From the IMG/VR virus record IMGVR_UViG_3300025093_000019, positions 1-64,000 of that record: a DNA stretch of 64,000 nucleotides; one strand, written 5' to 3'. The translations under genes and the position numbers were made by a program. Of this stretch, positions 7,779-22,700 are shown piece after piece (the first letter of the stretch is position 1; every line of letters begins with the position of its first letter). A model generated the notes under the pieces. It was not told where the DNA came from. It ran no database searches and was given only the letters and a program-made list of their open reading frames with translations. This DNA is from a virus.

Positions 7779-10700
7779 TTATTCCTCACCTTCCGGGATT
7801 ACCTCCCCTACAGCTTTAACAGTTGAACTAAATGGAACTAACCTGTCTATTTCTTGCCAGCTACCAGTTGCAACTTCCCAATATCTTCCTATTGTTTCAA
7901 GTAGTGGAACACTAACTATAGCATCTGCTATTAAAGATGGCTGCCAAAGCATTAAATCTAAAGCTCCATATTTTAATGTTCTTAGGAATCTTGAGTCTGG
8001 AAGTAAGTTTTGTTTTCCTTTCTTATCGTCATCCCAATCTACTTGTGTCAATCCTGCGTAAATGAAAGACATGATAGCAGCTGATACCGTATCGGCCAGT
8101 AAACGTGATACATTATACTTATCTGTTTTAGACATACTCATCCAGGCTTCTTTTCCATTGTACTTGGCCTTTTTAAGTTCTGTAAACAAAGTTGACATAG
8201 ATCTAACCATGCCTTTTGTCATTCTTTGTTCCCAAACATACTCTCCATCTTTTTTGGTCCATTCACCTTCAACAGGAGAGTACTTCTCAACATCAAAGTA
8301 ATTGTATAATTTATCTGGTAAGTAAGAACGATATTGCATAAACAATCTTCCAACAGTACCTCTTGACAGTCTGGTTTGGGTTAGTGCATCCATTGAACCT
8401 ACTATGTATTTGTCAGCTATTGTTTTAAGCTGTCTTTGCATCATAAGTTCATATCCTCGTGGCATAGCCTCATCTACAGAATTCATAAACCCGTCTTCTA
8501 CAAGTCTATTTTTTATGAACTCTTTCATGGCTTGACCATCTTCACCTTCCCATCTTGGATCTAAGTTCTCATCGTATGCTAATTTACCATTTTTAACTGA
8601 ATAAGCAGCAATTGATCCATCTTTTTGCATAGCGGCAACAGCAGCTAATCCTCTAACATAATAGTCAGTAATCCAGTTCGTCCAGTGCATTGTATGACTA
8701 GTGAATAGATTTTTATCCATTACCTTTTTTCTAGGGTTATGCATAAGATCTCTTTCAGTCATGTCTGCAACTTGGTATTCCTCCATTATAGCTTCAAACA
8801 GTTCTCTACCAGTTTTAGAGGCAAGCATATTTAATGCTTTTTGTGCGTCTTTACGCCCATAAACACCAGAACCACTCATGTCATTAGCAATTGCTGTATT
8901 CATGAATTGGTTTGCATTCATTAAAGCAGATGTCATACCTAGAGGTACGTTTAATCCTAAACTAAATGCTGATGTTACTTGTAATGCTTGATTTACAAAC
9001 TTATCTACATTTACAGGGGCCTCCTTAAATGGAAGATTTAAATTGATATCTGTTGTTTCAGCTTGACCTTTAATAACAGAATTAACATAGCTTGTTAGAT
9101 ATTGAATTGATTTTTCCTGATCACCTTCTAGCTTCATTAATTCTGCATTATGAAGTATAGCTTGACCTCCATTGATAATCGGAAGCAATTCAGATTCAAC
9201 TATTCTTTTTCTATTGCTCGAAGACATCATTAAATTCATGATCATTTCGAGGTTTGTACTTAACGATTCATTAGCAAACTGATCAGTGAGAATGTGACCA
9301 CCAATAGCCTTATCAATACCCATTATACTCATTCTAGTATCAGATCCAAATACATCAGATTGTACTCCAGTTTGACTCATGAATATATCACTCATCTCTG
9401 TAAGTATTTTTTTCTTCTTAGAATCTTTTGATTGCTTTACATTTGCCTCATCATAAAGATCATCCATATTTGAAAGCTGATACATAAACTTCTCATATGC
9501 TTGTTTAGCATTTTTAGTATCCATCTTCATGAGCATTTCATTAACTGACTTGGATATCATAGGAACCATACCTTTTCTCCAAATCTTTTCAAGCTGCTCT
9601 CTAGCATCTTGTTCAGTGTACTTATTTTTGAAGTATCTATTTTGATGGATTAAGTTTTTGATCATCTCTTTTTCTAGAGTGTCAACTACAAACTTACCAA
9701 GTTCTACATCCCCAGGTGCTAATGTTCCATCAGCAATAAGCTTTTTAGTTTCTGGATCATTTTTGTCCCAATGTATTTCACCTGAATTTACTTCTACATC
9801 ATTTCCATTGATGTCTTTTATCATTCTAGTTTTAAATAAAGGCTTGAATTTATCACCAGCTAAATTTTGTAAGAAGTTCCATTTTCTTTGGTCCGGATGC
9901 TTCAAGAAATATCTTTCATCATAAGCTCTAAGTAATGGATTAAATTCATTTTTCTGCCATTTACTAATAGTATCAACATTCTTAGATAAAGTCTGATATG
10001 TTTTTTCTTGAACCCAATTTACTATCTCGTGTTCAATATTATGAGTAGTTGCGGTATAAGATGTTATAAGATTCAAGTCATTTGTACTGATTCTTTCAAA
10101 AGCAACAGGTGTTTTTGTAAGCTGCTTTAAAGTAGCACCTAATAAAGCATACTCTCTATCATCTTTTAAAGACTCTGGATTCTTTTGTTTTTCTAACCTA
10201 AGCATATGCCACTTGACCATTTCAAGAATATCCTCTCTACTTCCAACGCCTGATAGATACTCTTCTATCCTAGAGACAGAACCTTTCATAGTTCTAAACT
10301 CCCAAGAATTAGGATTGTCAGTTGAAAGATCTACTTGTCTTTGCTGATACTCTCTTCTTAAAGAGTACAACCAAGGCTGGTCATAGTCCTCCTCATAAAG
10401 AGTATCATCATTTATTACATCTCTGATTTCAGGAGATAAAGCTTCATACAAAGGCTCAATTTCTCTCATTGCCTTTATATTATCCATATAGTTGTCCATC
10501 AATACATAAGATGATTCCACATCGTTAGAGTGGACACCCATAACTTCAACTAGCTTTATTTTTAGTTCTGGATTTGCCTGCTTCATTGCCATGACTTGTA
10601 GAGTCAAAAGCATTCTTCTCATATCCCCTTCATTGTTACCAAAAGAAACACCTTTTTTCATTGCTTCTTTGTCGTCCATGAAGTTTCTAAAGAGGTTTCC

Positions 10701-13700
10701 TTTACCCAAGAACTTTTTACCAAGTCTTAAAGATGTGATATCAAAAATAGATATTGATCTTCCTGCGTCATCAATTGATTTATGGATAACGATAATAGGA
10801 TCATATCCTTCAAAGGCCTCAATATAAGGTATGTGTTGATTTCCACTGTCCTTAAATTCACTATACCTCATAAAGACATCTGTCTTATCATAGTCCATCT
10901 TCTTTTTAACCTCAGCTAAGACATCAGCATTATATCTAGATCTTCTATCTTTTGTAGGGAAAAAGTCTTTTGATATTTCAGGGTTTGTTTCTGCTCCAGA
11001 AGAAAGCCAATCCATCATAGTGTTCTTGTACTTTTGCTCAAACTCTGTGAACTTAGGTACTATCTCTTCTTTAATGAACTGCTTAGATGCCATTTCATCC
11101 ATGTCCTTAAAGTAGAACTTTTCACCGCTATACCAGTAAGTCTTTGTTTTAGGATCTATGTTTGAATAGATCGTATCAATTAATTCATCTACACGATACT
11201 CAGAGAAGTTTTTGATAACACCAGAAGGTTGTAAAGAGTTAATAATGTCTTTACTAACTGCCGCTTCCGGAACATCATATTCAGCTTCTGCTATCATATA
11301 AGATCCTCCTTTAGGATCTATTACAATTTTGTTGTCTTGATTTATATCCATTGCGGACATAAACTCATATTTACCTTCCTGAATAAAGTCATTAGTTATA
11401 CCTATAACTTGATCTAATGCATTGATTTGATTTGGAGTTCCATCACCAAACATAGATTTAATTCCATTCAAGAACTGATTCCAAGCACTACTCAACCATG
11501 ATTTAGCCTCTGTTTCTATTTCAGCTTCAGGAATACCATCGATACCCTTCATGAATTTTTGTAGGTTGTCATTTGTGTACGCCTCAGCAACAAATTCATC
11601 TAGGTTCTTAAATCCATAATTCTCAAATTTAGGATTTCCTTCTGCATCTTTTACATCAGCTTTTGATTTAACATGATCATAAAGCTTTTTGATATCACGT
11701 TGATACTTTAATGCTGATTCAACTCTAGCTCTTTCTGCTGTATTAAACTTACTAAGATCTATATCTTGATCTATGTTTAATGCGTAAACAGTAAAGTTAT
11801 GTAGCATTTCATGTAGGAAAACTCGTTCAGAATACTGACTAGGATCTGATTTATTAACCTTTCCATTATATATAGTGTCAAGATTAATTTTAATCCCCGT
11901 AGTACCCCAATTGAAATACCCTCCAACTGTGGCACCTTGATCTGCTTTTTCCTTAAAGTCAGCGTCTTCATCTGTACGAAGCCAAGAAACTAATCCTTTA
12001 TCAAGCCATCCACTTTCATTTGCTTTTAATAGCAAGTCTGCAATTAGCCTGTGGCCATCATGCTTAGTTCTTTCTTGTATGGCCCTAAGCAATCCTTCTT
12101 TTGTGTCATTTGATCTATACTCATCAATTGCTTTAGCACTAGGGACGTGTGGACGTAAAGTAACAGTATTTCCAACTACACCTCCAGTTCTATCTATATG
12201 CATAGTAGATCCATCTGGCATATAAACTATTCCAGATCTATAAGAAGGTCTATTTTTGAAAGTGATCTTTATTGATTTTCCTTGTCCAGCATCAATGTAA
12301 TTTTGAAGATCACCAAACTTCTTCATTACTTGAGGATATCCTTTTAGAGTAAAGTCACGTCCCCCTTCCCATTTACCAACCATTGTTAGGTTGCTTTCTA
12401 ATGGATTGTAACTATTAAATGTTTGTGCAACTTTTGACATATACATTTCACCAGTGTCACGATCTGTCATTGTAACATGATCTGCTAAACCTTGGCTACG
12501 TTCTAAATTCTTTTTAAAGAACTTAGGTGCAAGCTCCGGATTTTCAGACCATAGTTTTGCTCTAAATTCATAATTCTGAAGAAGAGCTTTATCATCACTA
12601 TTGTATAATGCATCTTGCATAAAGACATCCATCATTCGCTCATAGGATCTACTAACAGTTGTTCCTTCTGGAGTGTTAAGCTTGAAGGTTAGATCTGGAT
12701 TATCAAATATTGCTTCTTCAACGGAATCTAAGAATTCAGAGAATCTAACAAATATCTCATTATCCATAGCTTGGTAAAGAGTATTTGTCTTAAAGTTAAA
12801 ACCATCTTTCATTAACTGATAAGCATAGAACTTTTCTTTTAAGTTTCTTGGTAGCTTTGCAAAGTCAGCCCTCATATCAATAAGCTGACCTTTAGTTAAT
12901 TTACTAGCGTTCTTAATTTCAAGTACGCTATTTATATTGGTATCTCTAATTGTTAAGTTGTCTAAGAAAACATTGTTAGTTAATAACTTTTGTTCTCCTG
13001 AAGGATTGGGACTTCCATAAGCATCTTCTTTAAGCTTCATAACATAAGAAGGGAACTCTGTACCAAACCTATATCTTCCTGTTGTAGTAGAAAGATCGTA
13101 GCTTCCTACTGCTTTTGTACCAGACAAAGGAGGCATTGTAAGTCCAGGTGTGTTCTTGTTGTAATTAGTAGAAAAATACAGAGAAACATTAAACTTATCG
13201 AATTCTTTGAAGAATGAATAGTAAGACTGCTCACTCATCCAATCGTTTAGTTTGTTATCTCTTAGGTACTTTTTCATTAACCCCTGAACGAACTCACTAT
13301 TCTTAATGAAAGTTACATCCATCCACTGAGTCATTTTGTTGACCGCATCCAAATAACTAACAACATGAGGCAGTGCCTTAACAATTCCAGGTATATCGAT
13401 GTAGCTTCTAATTGCTTCTTCTTTTAATCGCAACTTTTCAAGGTCCTCTTCCGGTAAGAATCTTTTTTTAGATTCCCAAAATTTAGGATCTACATTAGTT
13501 CTACCTTTTGTGAAATCATCTATAGTTTGATTTAGGGCATATTCAATTTGACCTAATTGTTGATTTAACTTGTAATCAAATACAGGAATACCCTGGCTAT
13601 CAAACTTAACTACATTGTTTAATCTAATTACAGCTTCACCTAAATGAGACAGATCTTCTAACCTTCCTAGTTGATCTAGTTGTTCTCTAATGTACGGCTC

Positions 13701-16700
13701 CGGATCATTTTCTATGGATTTAAGATTCTCTAACTCATTCTCCATATTAGAAATCATATTCTGTTTGATTTCTTGATATTGTTCAGGAGTATAAGTTTCA
13801 AATCTTTCCGGAAGCCCCATACGATCTGTAACCAACACAACGTATGTACCATCTTCTTTTATTTCTGCTTCTTCAAATATTGGAGGAACAATGCTATCTG
13901 GTTGTGCCAGTGTAGCTTCTATTAGAGCCATTTTATCTTTTATGGCATCCATTTCATCTTGTGCATTTCCTTCTAACGACTCTCTCTGTGCTTCAATAGC
14001 ATCAGCTATAGTCATCTTTTTAAAGCTAGAAACTCTTCTAGAATACTTAATTCTATCAAAGACTTGTCTTACAGAGTCTTGATCAAGCAATGTACTTATT
14101 TGATCATAAGTGTAATTTAACATTGCTGCTGCACCTATGATGTTACTAGACTCAATAGTAGCACCTAAAGTACCAAGGATAAGTTCTTTGGCATTATCGG
14201 TTGCAGCATTCAAGTATCCTTCTAGTCTATCTGCAATTACCTTAGAATCAATGTCTTCTATTGCCAGTCTTTGGTTTAACTGAATGTTCTGAGCTTTTAA
14301 TGTCTCTAAGGCATGTGTAGTATATGAGAAGTTTTTAATGATGTTGGCAAATACACCAATCATTTTATCTCCTTCAAATATGTTGTCATAGTAGAATGCA
14401 TTGGTTCCGAAATCATGATGGTTGTTTTGGAACCTTTCCATTTGTGCTTTTTTGTCCGCAACTTGTCTTCTTAAAGGATTCAAGTTAATAGGACTCATAT
14501 AGATTTTAGCGTTTGAAGGATCTGTATAATACTCATACATTAAATCAAACTGAGAATTCATGTCTCCTTTCACTCCTTTATCTAGAATCCTACCAGTATC
14601 TCCAACAGACTTAAAGAACACGCTCAATGCATCGATATCGTAGTCACCACCATCTAAGATGTTCTTCAATGAACTTGTGTAAACAGTGTTACCATTATCA
14701 TTAATCCATCCAATTGCTTCACCAATAAAACCACCAGAAGCCTTTGATGTAGGTACACGGTTTAATACAAGCTTTGTAGTTTCTCTTAGATTCTGAACAT
14801 AAGCTATTGCTTTTTCAGCACTCTTGTATTTTTGCTGTATGAATGTGTCTCCATTCTTGCCTTCCTCTGATCTATATTGAGATTCAATAAATGTTTTAAG
14901 ATCCTCATCAGAAACCTTTTTCAAGTTTACAAGCTTACCATCTGCTCTTCTAAACATGAATGCATCATTTAATGAGAAGTCAGGGTTCTCTTCAAGGTAT
15001 TCTCTAAATCCAAACTGATCAATATAACTTAACGGAAGAATAATTTCAGCCGGCTTAACATATACATTTTGAGCAGCAACAGCATTATCAAACTCTTCAA
15101 GTGATTCTATTTTAACACCTGGTTGATCAGCATAGTAAAACTCCATAGGACGAAGCTGACGTTGAGTAAGAGGTGTATCACCAAACTCTCCTTTTTCAAC
15201 TTCTTTTTCCATATAGATATTACCATCCTCAGACTCATAAACATCAAAGAAGAATGCAGGAGCTTGACTCATTTTAACTCCATTTGATTTTGGTCTAATT
15301 GCATGCTTAGTTACCTGGTTAATTAACTGCTGTTTAATCTTACCCATGTTAGGTAAGTTCAAGCTAATATTACCATCTAGCCTACTCTTAAATAAAAGCT
15401 CAGTGTATTGAGTTAACTCTCCAACTTGCTCTGCCTGCTGAATTCCTATATCTTTCAACCAATTAGCAAACGCATCAGGATCTAATCCGCCTTCATCAAC
15501 AAATTTTTTCATCATGTTGCTGATTGCATCATCAGATATCTTAGCTTTCAAGCTGTTTATTTGACCTACCCTTTCTATGTTTTGAGATCCAACACCCATT
15601 TCAGCTAAAAGCTGAGTAGGCTGAGATTGCTTATCTGTCTTTTCAACATCTTGTGCTGCATTTAACTGAATACCAAAGAATCTGTTATCAAGAGTTGTTG
15701 ATACATTCCAAACATCATCATCGATATTTTGTATTGCTCTTGCACCTGTCTTCACTCCAGATCTAAATACTGCTTGTCCAAGTATTTCTGAAGCTCTTCC
15801 TGTTGAAATAACTTCTTCTGTAATTTCATCAAGAGTTCTAGTTCCATTTTCCCAAGATCTATACAGCTGCTGAAGAACTGGTCCAGGCATCATCTTTCTG
15901 AAGTAATCTCTTGCTTTTGCAGAGTTCCTTAAAATACCTTCTGTCAATTCAAGACTTGCATACTTTATATACAAGCTATCATTAGTCGCTAAATCTGTTT
16001 TCTTGTAAACAGGTTTACCCATACCTACACCCATGACACCAAGTTCATTACCCCCTAGAGAGTTCTTGAGCAACCTAGTGTATATTGGGTTTTCAAAAGA
16101 CAAACCATCAGTGTCTTCTGTTGTTGATTTGGCATTGAATATAGTTCTTAACTGATCGTATTCTTGAGTTGAAATATCTTCAAGTATCGCAATGTTCGTA
16201 TTCATTCCAACACCTCTTGGAGTACTCGTATCAACAACCCATAAAGGTGCCACGGCACCGGAACCTCTCTTAAAGTAATTGTCAACACCTTTATACTGCA
16301 TAGTATTTCCGTCAACAATCTGGCTTAAATAGAAATCATTAAAGTGATACATATAGAAGAACGACTCTAATGTAGGGTTTACATCCCACCATGTATAACC
16401 TTTAGGAGTTTTCTTAGTCATATCAGGATAGGCCCAATCAGTTTCAGTAATTCTATCAGTAGCTGTTCCTCCTCGTTCTCTCCATAGCTTAACCTCTTTT
16501 TTCAAGTGGTTAGCAGCATCCATATGAGTTCTAAAGAATATTGACTTAATCATTTCATCAACATTCTTGTCTTCTGTAATGCCTTTTTCTTTTAGATCTT
16601 TTTGTAACTGAGATTCAAAGAATACATCTTTTGCAGCATTAAAGTCCAAATCTACTCCTGCTTGTGCAGCAGTATTAATTTCTGCATTAATCTCTTCATC

Positions 16701-19700
16701 ATAAAAACCACCTTCAATAAGTTCTGCAAGATCTCTTTTGGCTTTTGGAACCTCAGCTGATCTTTTTAACCTACTAAAGTTGTTCCAGTTATAGACTCTA
16801 TCAAACTCCATCATAGCACTAGGACCAGCAAAAACATATTCGTTTCCGTCCTCTAGTTTTCTAATTGTATAGTCACTGTCTATTACTAAATCAGATCTCT
16901 TAAATGCATCTACAATATCCAATCGATTAGCACCTGTTTGCAAATCAGCTAAATACCATTTCATAGTATTAGGATCTGCTATAAACGACTCAACAATTTC
17001 ATTGTATTGCTGAGAAGCATTTTGTGCGTCCAGTGTAGTATCATTTATTACTTGATGTAATTTTGTTCCAGGTATATTTCCAATAACGTCAACTATTCTT
17101 GATGCTGACTTTTTTCTCTGGTTGTTAATGATCCTAAAAATGTTGATTACATTATCCTTAATCCATTGACGATCGACACTTATTGATCCATCTTTTAATG
17201 TAAATGGATTGTTAGGTAGTTTTATATCAAATACCGGGACACCAGCTTTGTTTGATGTGTTATGATAAGGAAGTCTAAACGTCGGAATTCTATTTCCTCT
17301 AGCTACATCTTCAACAAAAAGACCATTTATTACGAACTCAGCAAAATCAAGCTCAGTCATTTGTCTTCCGTGTCTAGATCCATTTCTTTCATTTGCTAGA
17401 CCACCCATTCTAACCATGTCAACAACTTCCCAATCTGATTCAGGATTTAGATATGGATTTAAAACTTCTAAGCCATAAGCTCCAGATTCATCTTGTGTTA
17501 GTTCAAAGTTTGGATTGTTTGATAGTTCATCAAAAGTGGTTCTTTCAATAATTGTTTTAACCATTTCTTTCAATCCGGATCCACTATTCTTTCCACTAAT
17601 TTGTGAGTTAGGAAATAGTCGATCGATAGTACTAGCATTAACATTTCGATAAACTTTTTTACCATCAACAGTGTAATACCACATGGCGTTATTTCCAAGC
17701 TCACTATCTGACTGAACTTTACCAAGGTTCTGAGTAAGTCTCCACATGTCAGTAGGCTTATAGAACTCTTCTCCAATTTCGGCACTATCTATTGTTGAGT
17801 CTTCATTTAGTTCATCTAAAGATTCAGTTTTGTATGCATTCTCTTCATAATACTTCTCAAGAAGACTTCTGATAGAGATGCTAGGATCAACAGCTTCTTT
17901 TGCTGTAAGCATCCACATTCCTGCTATCTCTGCAATCTTAGCTTGATCAACTTTTAAGTCTGGATTATCTTGGTCCGTGTCTTCAACAGTGTCCATATAT
18001 CTATTTATGGCATTGTCGTAAACCAGTTTACCAATATTGAAAAGGTTGAACAATGTTTTTATGTCTGAAGTTCTTACATTTTCACCAAGTTCAAATGAAA
18101 CTATTTGAGATTTATTTTTCCCTTTAACAAACTTGATTACTTGCTTATCTGGTGCACCTTTTATTTTAAGTGTAACACCACTTGAAGTTACAGATATATC
18201 ATTGTTCTTACCTACTAACCTCTCTCTTATCCTTTCAGAAACCATAACCTCCCCATCAACAATAGAGAAAAGCGTATTATCTAGTCTCGATTTAATAGAT
18301 TGAGATATGTGAGATCCAATAGCCATAGAAGATTTCTTAGCATTGTAGAACTTGCTAGAAGTAGTAAATGTCTCTCCTGTAACTTCATCAAAATCTGTGT
18401 ATCTTTTTGTATCAGAATACACATCGATAGTACTTCTTGTGGTAACAGATCCAAAGTGAGTAATAATTGCACTTATTAAATTGTCACTTGCTATACCTTT
18501 AGCTTTCACAACATCAGGATCATAACCTAGTATAGCTAAGTTTGATTTACCAGTAGCAACATTAACCATAGATCCCATTCTAAGTTCTTCATGACTTAAA
18601 AGTTTTTTACTTGGATCAGTATATTCACTAACAGCTGTAGGTCCTTGTGCTGCTTCTGTAACCCCAAAGTAATCTTCATAAAAAGATCTAACAGTGTTGT
18701 ACGTCGGTGTACCCACTCCTGCATTATTAAATATCTCTCTTAAATGATACTTCAGTTTTTGAAGATCATTAAATCCTTTTGTGTTTTCATTTTCAAATCT
18801 AGCTTTTTGAGATGCATCCGAAAGAACTTTAAAGATTGTAGGCTCATCAATAGTTCTACCATCTAAATCTACTTCATAAGTGTTTTCATCAGTATAATAT
18901 CTCAAAGGTGTATGCCTAATATGAAGCTTAACCAAATCAGAAAGAGTATCTGTAAAGTTTCTTTCATCAAGGTTGTCCATCATGTTGGTCTGACTTGTCT
19001 CATTTAAAGATTTCAATATTTCATCATCACCCTGAATTTGTTCTGCTAGATATACACCAAGCTTTTTAATCTTTTTATCTGACAAGTTTAGAGAAGGAAC
19101 AGCAGAGTTAATAAAAGATATTAATGCTTCAGTGTTCTTACCAAATGTATATACCGTGTAAAGTAATGGTTGCTGACCTTTTAGTTTACTTGCATTTGTT
19201 CCATTAACATCAGCATATGTTTTTACATCTTTACTACCATCAGAAAGCTCTAAATTAAAATAGTTGTTCTCAATTATCTGTGACTTAGCCTTATACCAGT
19301 TAACAACATTTGCTATTGTATCACTAATACTCATTGCAGGAGTATTGAGATCCCTATTAAAGTTTGAGAACTTAATTATCTGTTGAGCAACATGTTTCTT
19401 AGCTTCGTCTGCTAATCCATGATCACCATAGATGTTTTTAGCAAACTTCATAAAGCTATCTTTTCTTTCTTCCGGATCTTCTAATACATCTGGATTATCT
19501 TCGTTTGTATCAGGGTTATATTCACCATCGTTTTCACTTGCTTCTACTTCAGAGAATGATCTCTTATTTGGATCGATATTGAATTTACCAAGATCTCTCA
19601 AGAAGTCAGAATCAGTTTGATCAACTATACCACCTTTAGAATGAGTGATTGAAGAGACATCAATTTGATCAGTGCCCAAATAGAATCCATAATTGTTTAC

Positions 19701-22700
19701 ATCTTCTGCTCTTGTTAACAATTGTGATTCCTGCTCTGCTTTTACATTTAGCTTCTTGTCCTTACTAGTAAAATCAACAGTCTGAACAATCTTTCCTTTC
19801 ATTATCTTAGAAATCTTCTTGTCCATTATATCTAAGGCAGATTCTAAGGATTTCAATAAAGCGGCAGGAGTGGTTTTTTGATTAACACCACGTAATCCTA
19901 TTTCTGCTTCATTCTTGACATATAAGTGTTCCGCAAGCTCTGGCCATCTTTGATCGAAAGCTTTTGTATCCGGATCTATTAAATATCCTCTGTTTTGCTG
20001 GAACAATTTATATGCTTTAGTTTTTAAAACATCCCTACCAGTGTAAGCAGTTCCCTTTAGATCGTTTAATTCACCCTTAATAAGGTTGTAGTGATTAGAA
20101 TCATATTCAGGACTTTGAAGTATAATAGTACTCTTGTCAAATGCAGGACCTACCTTCCAAACATCTACAGCCCATGTGGCTATCTTTGAAGGTTTACCTT
20201 TAGCGTTTGTTATTGTCTTGTAATTAGTAGTCCAATAAGGAGTTCCTATCTGGAATCCTTTGTCTTTTAGTTTTCCTTTAAGTGCAGTCCAAGATTGCTT
20301 GTATTCCCCATACTGAACAGAACCTTGTCTTAAAGATTTCAGTTTTGCACGACCTACAAACCCTTGCTCCTGTCCAGCACCCTTTGCTCTAAATCCTGCA
20401 AGATCTAAATTAAACGATCTTAGATTCATTTGCGATTGTGCATTCTTATCGCCTTTAAATCCTTCTCTAATCTTTTTAAGTAGATCTTCTACAGCACCTT
20501 TGTCTTTATAGTTAATTGGCTCTCCTGTTTTTAGGCCGCCATCAACTCTTTTTCCAAAGTCTATTTCAGGTTGCGGAAGTGTAGCTATTACATTGTAATT
20601 GTTGTCCTGAATATACTTTAATGCTTGGTCAAAATTCAATTCATTTCCAACGCTCTTACCATAAGAATCAGCATAGAACCTTGCCATCTCACCAAGAGTT
20701 TTTGAGTCTGCCTTGACTAGCAATACATTATTCATTAACTCTGGCTCTCCATCATCATTTAAAAGCTCAATGTTTTCGTGGAATGTTATATTTACAGCAG
20801 GAGCAGCCGTCCCATCATTCAGCCTTGACTTAATTGATTTGATAAACTCATTTTTAAAGTTTACATGATCATTCTGAAGATCCCATCCTCCTCCAATTGT
20901 ACCTTGTTGGCTTTCTTTTTTCGGGTTCTTATCAAAGAATTCAGCTGCCTTTCTGATCTTGTTCAGGTTTCTGGTTCCGTCAGGATGATACTGATTTTTT
21001 GCTGCTAACAATACTTGCTTGGCAGCACCAATAAGACCAGCATGATAATTAGCCGGCTCTGCATCAAAAGGAATTTCTACTGATATCTCCCAATAAGCCG
21101 TTCTTCCTGCTCTGTCTCCAGGTACAACTTCTTGGTATGAAACTCCAGAGATCCTATCATCTTTAATAACTAAAGAGACATATTTAGAGTTTTCGTTAGA
21201 TTTGTTTGGCTCTGTTACAAACGTACCTACAATTGTTTTTTGCTCATCTACATATGAATCATAATTTAAGTTAAACGCTGTAATTCTTTTGTCTGATAGT
21301 TCTGTTCCATACCATTTTTCAAATCCTCTAGATATACCACGGAACGTCAATTCTATTGCGTCGTCAGGAAATACTCCTGTATTTTGAAAAGTCTTTTGTG
21401 GGCTTTGAGATGCATTACCATACGCAAAAGTGTATCCAGCAGCATGCTTCATTGCACCTTCTTTGTAGATTCTTTCAGGGGTTCCGTTTGCTTCGTTCTG
21501 GTTTAAAGTGTCAATACTAGTAACGTCCTGTGTAGAGAACATTTGCTTAAACTCAGTTTCTGTTAATGGACTTTCCTTATCATGATTGATTTCATAAAAA
21601 GTAGTTCCCTTTACATCTTTGTAAACACCGGTAACTTCAACAAGAGTTGTTGGATCATTATTGTTGACAAACATTTGACTTATGTCAGAATGTCCATCGT
21701 CATAGTTTCTAACATTCTTGTCTTTAAATTCAGGCAAGATATTGTTATCAACCATTGATTCTCCATATGCTTTATACTCTGCAAACTCTTGAGAGTCATA
21801 AGGCATAACAATAAAGTCAGTGTCTTCTACTTTAGCGATACTGGCATTATCTTTAATCATGGCTTTCACTACGCCTACATTTCGGATCTTATATTCAGGT
21901 CTTCCAGACTTTTCATCACCCTTTGTAAGTATTCTAGCGTAACCACCCAATTGTGCTAGAGCAGCATTTAGTCCATTATTGAATTTTTGAGATCCATCCG
22001 GCATCTTAATAAACCCTTTTTCAAAAGGATCTGCCTCATTGGTGTCTTCAAAGAATTCGTGACTTCCAGGAGTAAGTGTTTTAAGATCATAAATATCTAG
22101 AACTGGTATTCCATCTTCTATACCAACTACATCTACAATATCAATAGTTCCTGCAACATCATTAATGTAAACAGCAGCAATGGTTTCAGGAAGAGTTCTG
22201 GATCCACCTTTTGTAAGTCTCTGAGCAATTGGTATTGCAACATTTTGAATTACGTCATTAATAAATGGATGATTTTCAAATGTAGAATCAGCATCATCTC
22301 CAATAGGTTCTATTTTAGATAGCTTTGCTTTTTTACTCTTATTGTGCTTATCTACAGCTTCATTATAAGCCTGAATAAGATTTGTAATCTCTTCTTTATC
22401 AGACTTTAAAAACAATTTGTTTCTTCCTGGTGCTTGTCTTGTTAAATAAGCTTCTACTATTTTATGTGCTGCTTGACCTCTTAAAGAGTAGGATCTATCA
22501 TTAAAGTCTTTTGTTGGATTTGTTAGATCTTGGTTCTTTCTTTCTGTTACAGAATAAAGACCTTTTCCATCCATTACATATCTAAACTCAACTCCACCAA
22601 CTTTAAACTTAGCACCTAAATCAGGTGCCTTTTTAAGTTTGCCTTTTTTGTTAGCATTTTTGATTTGATTTCTTATTCCTTTGAATTGATCATCACTAAG

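Noticed and set aside
10720-10860. Possible second PD-(D/E)XK nuclease in the giant protein (DPIIVIHKS...SIFDITS)
   Set aside because: The lysine of the D-x-K motif is absent (D-I-T), and no other nuclease motif is near. Too weak to call.
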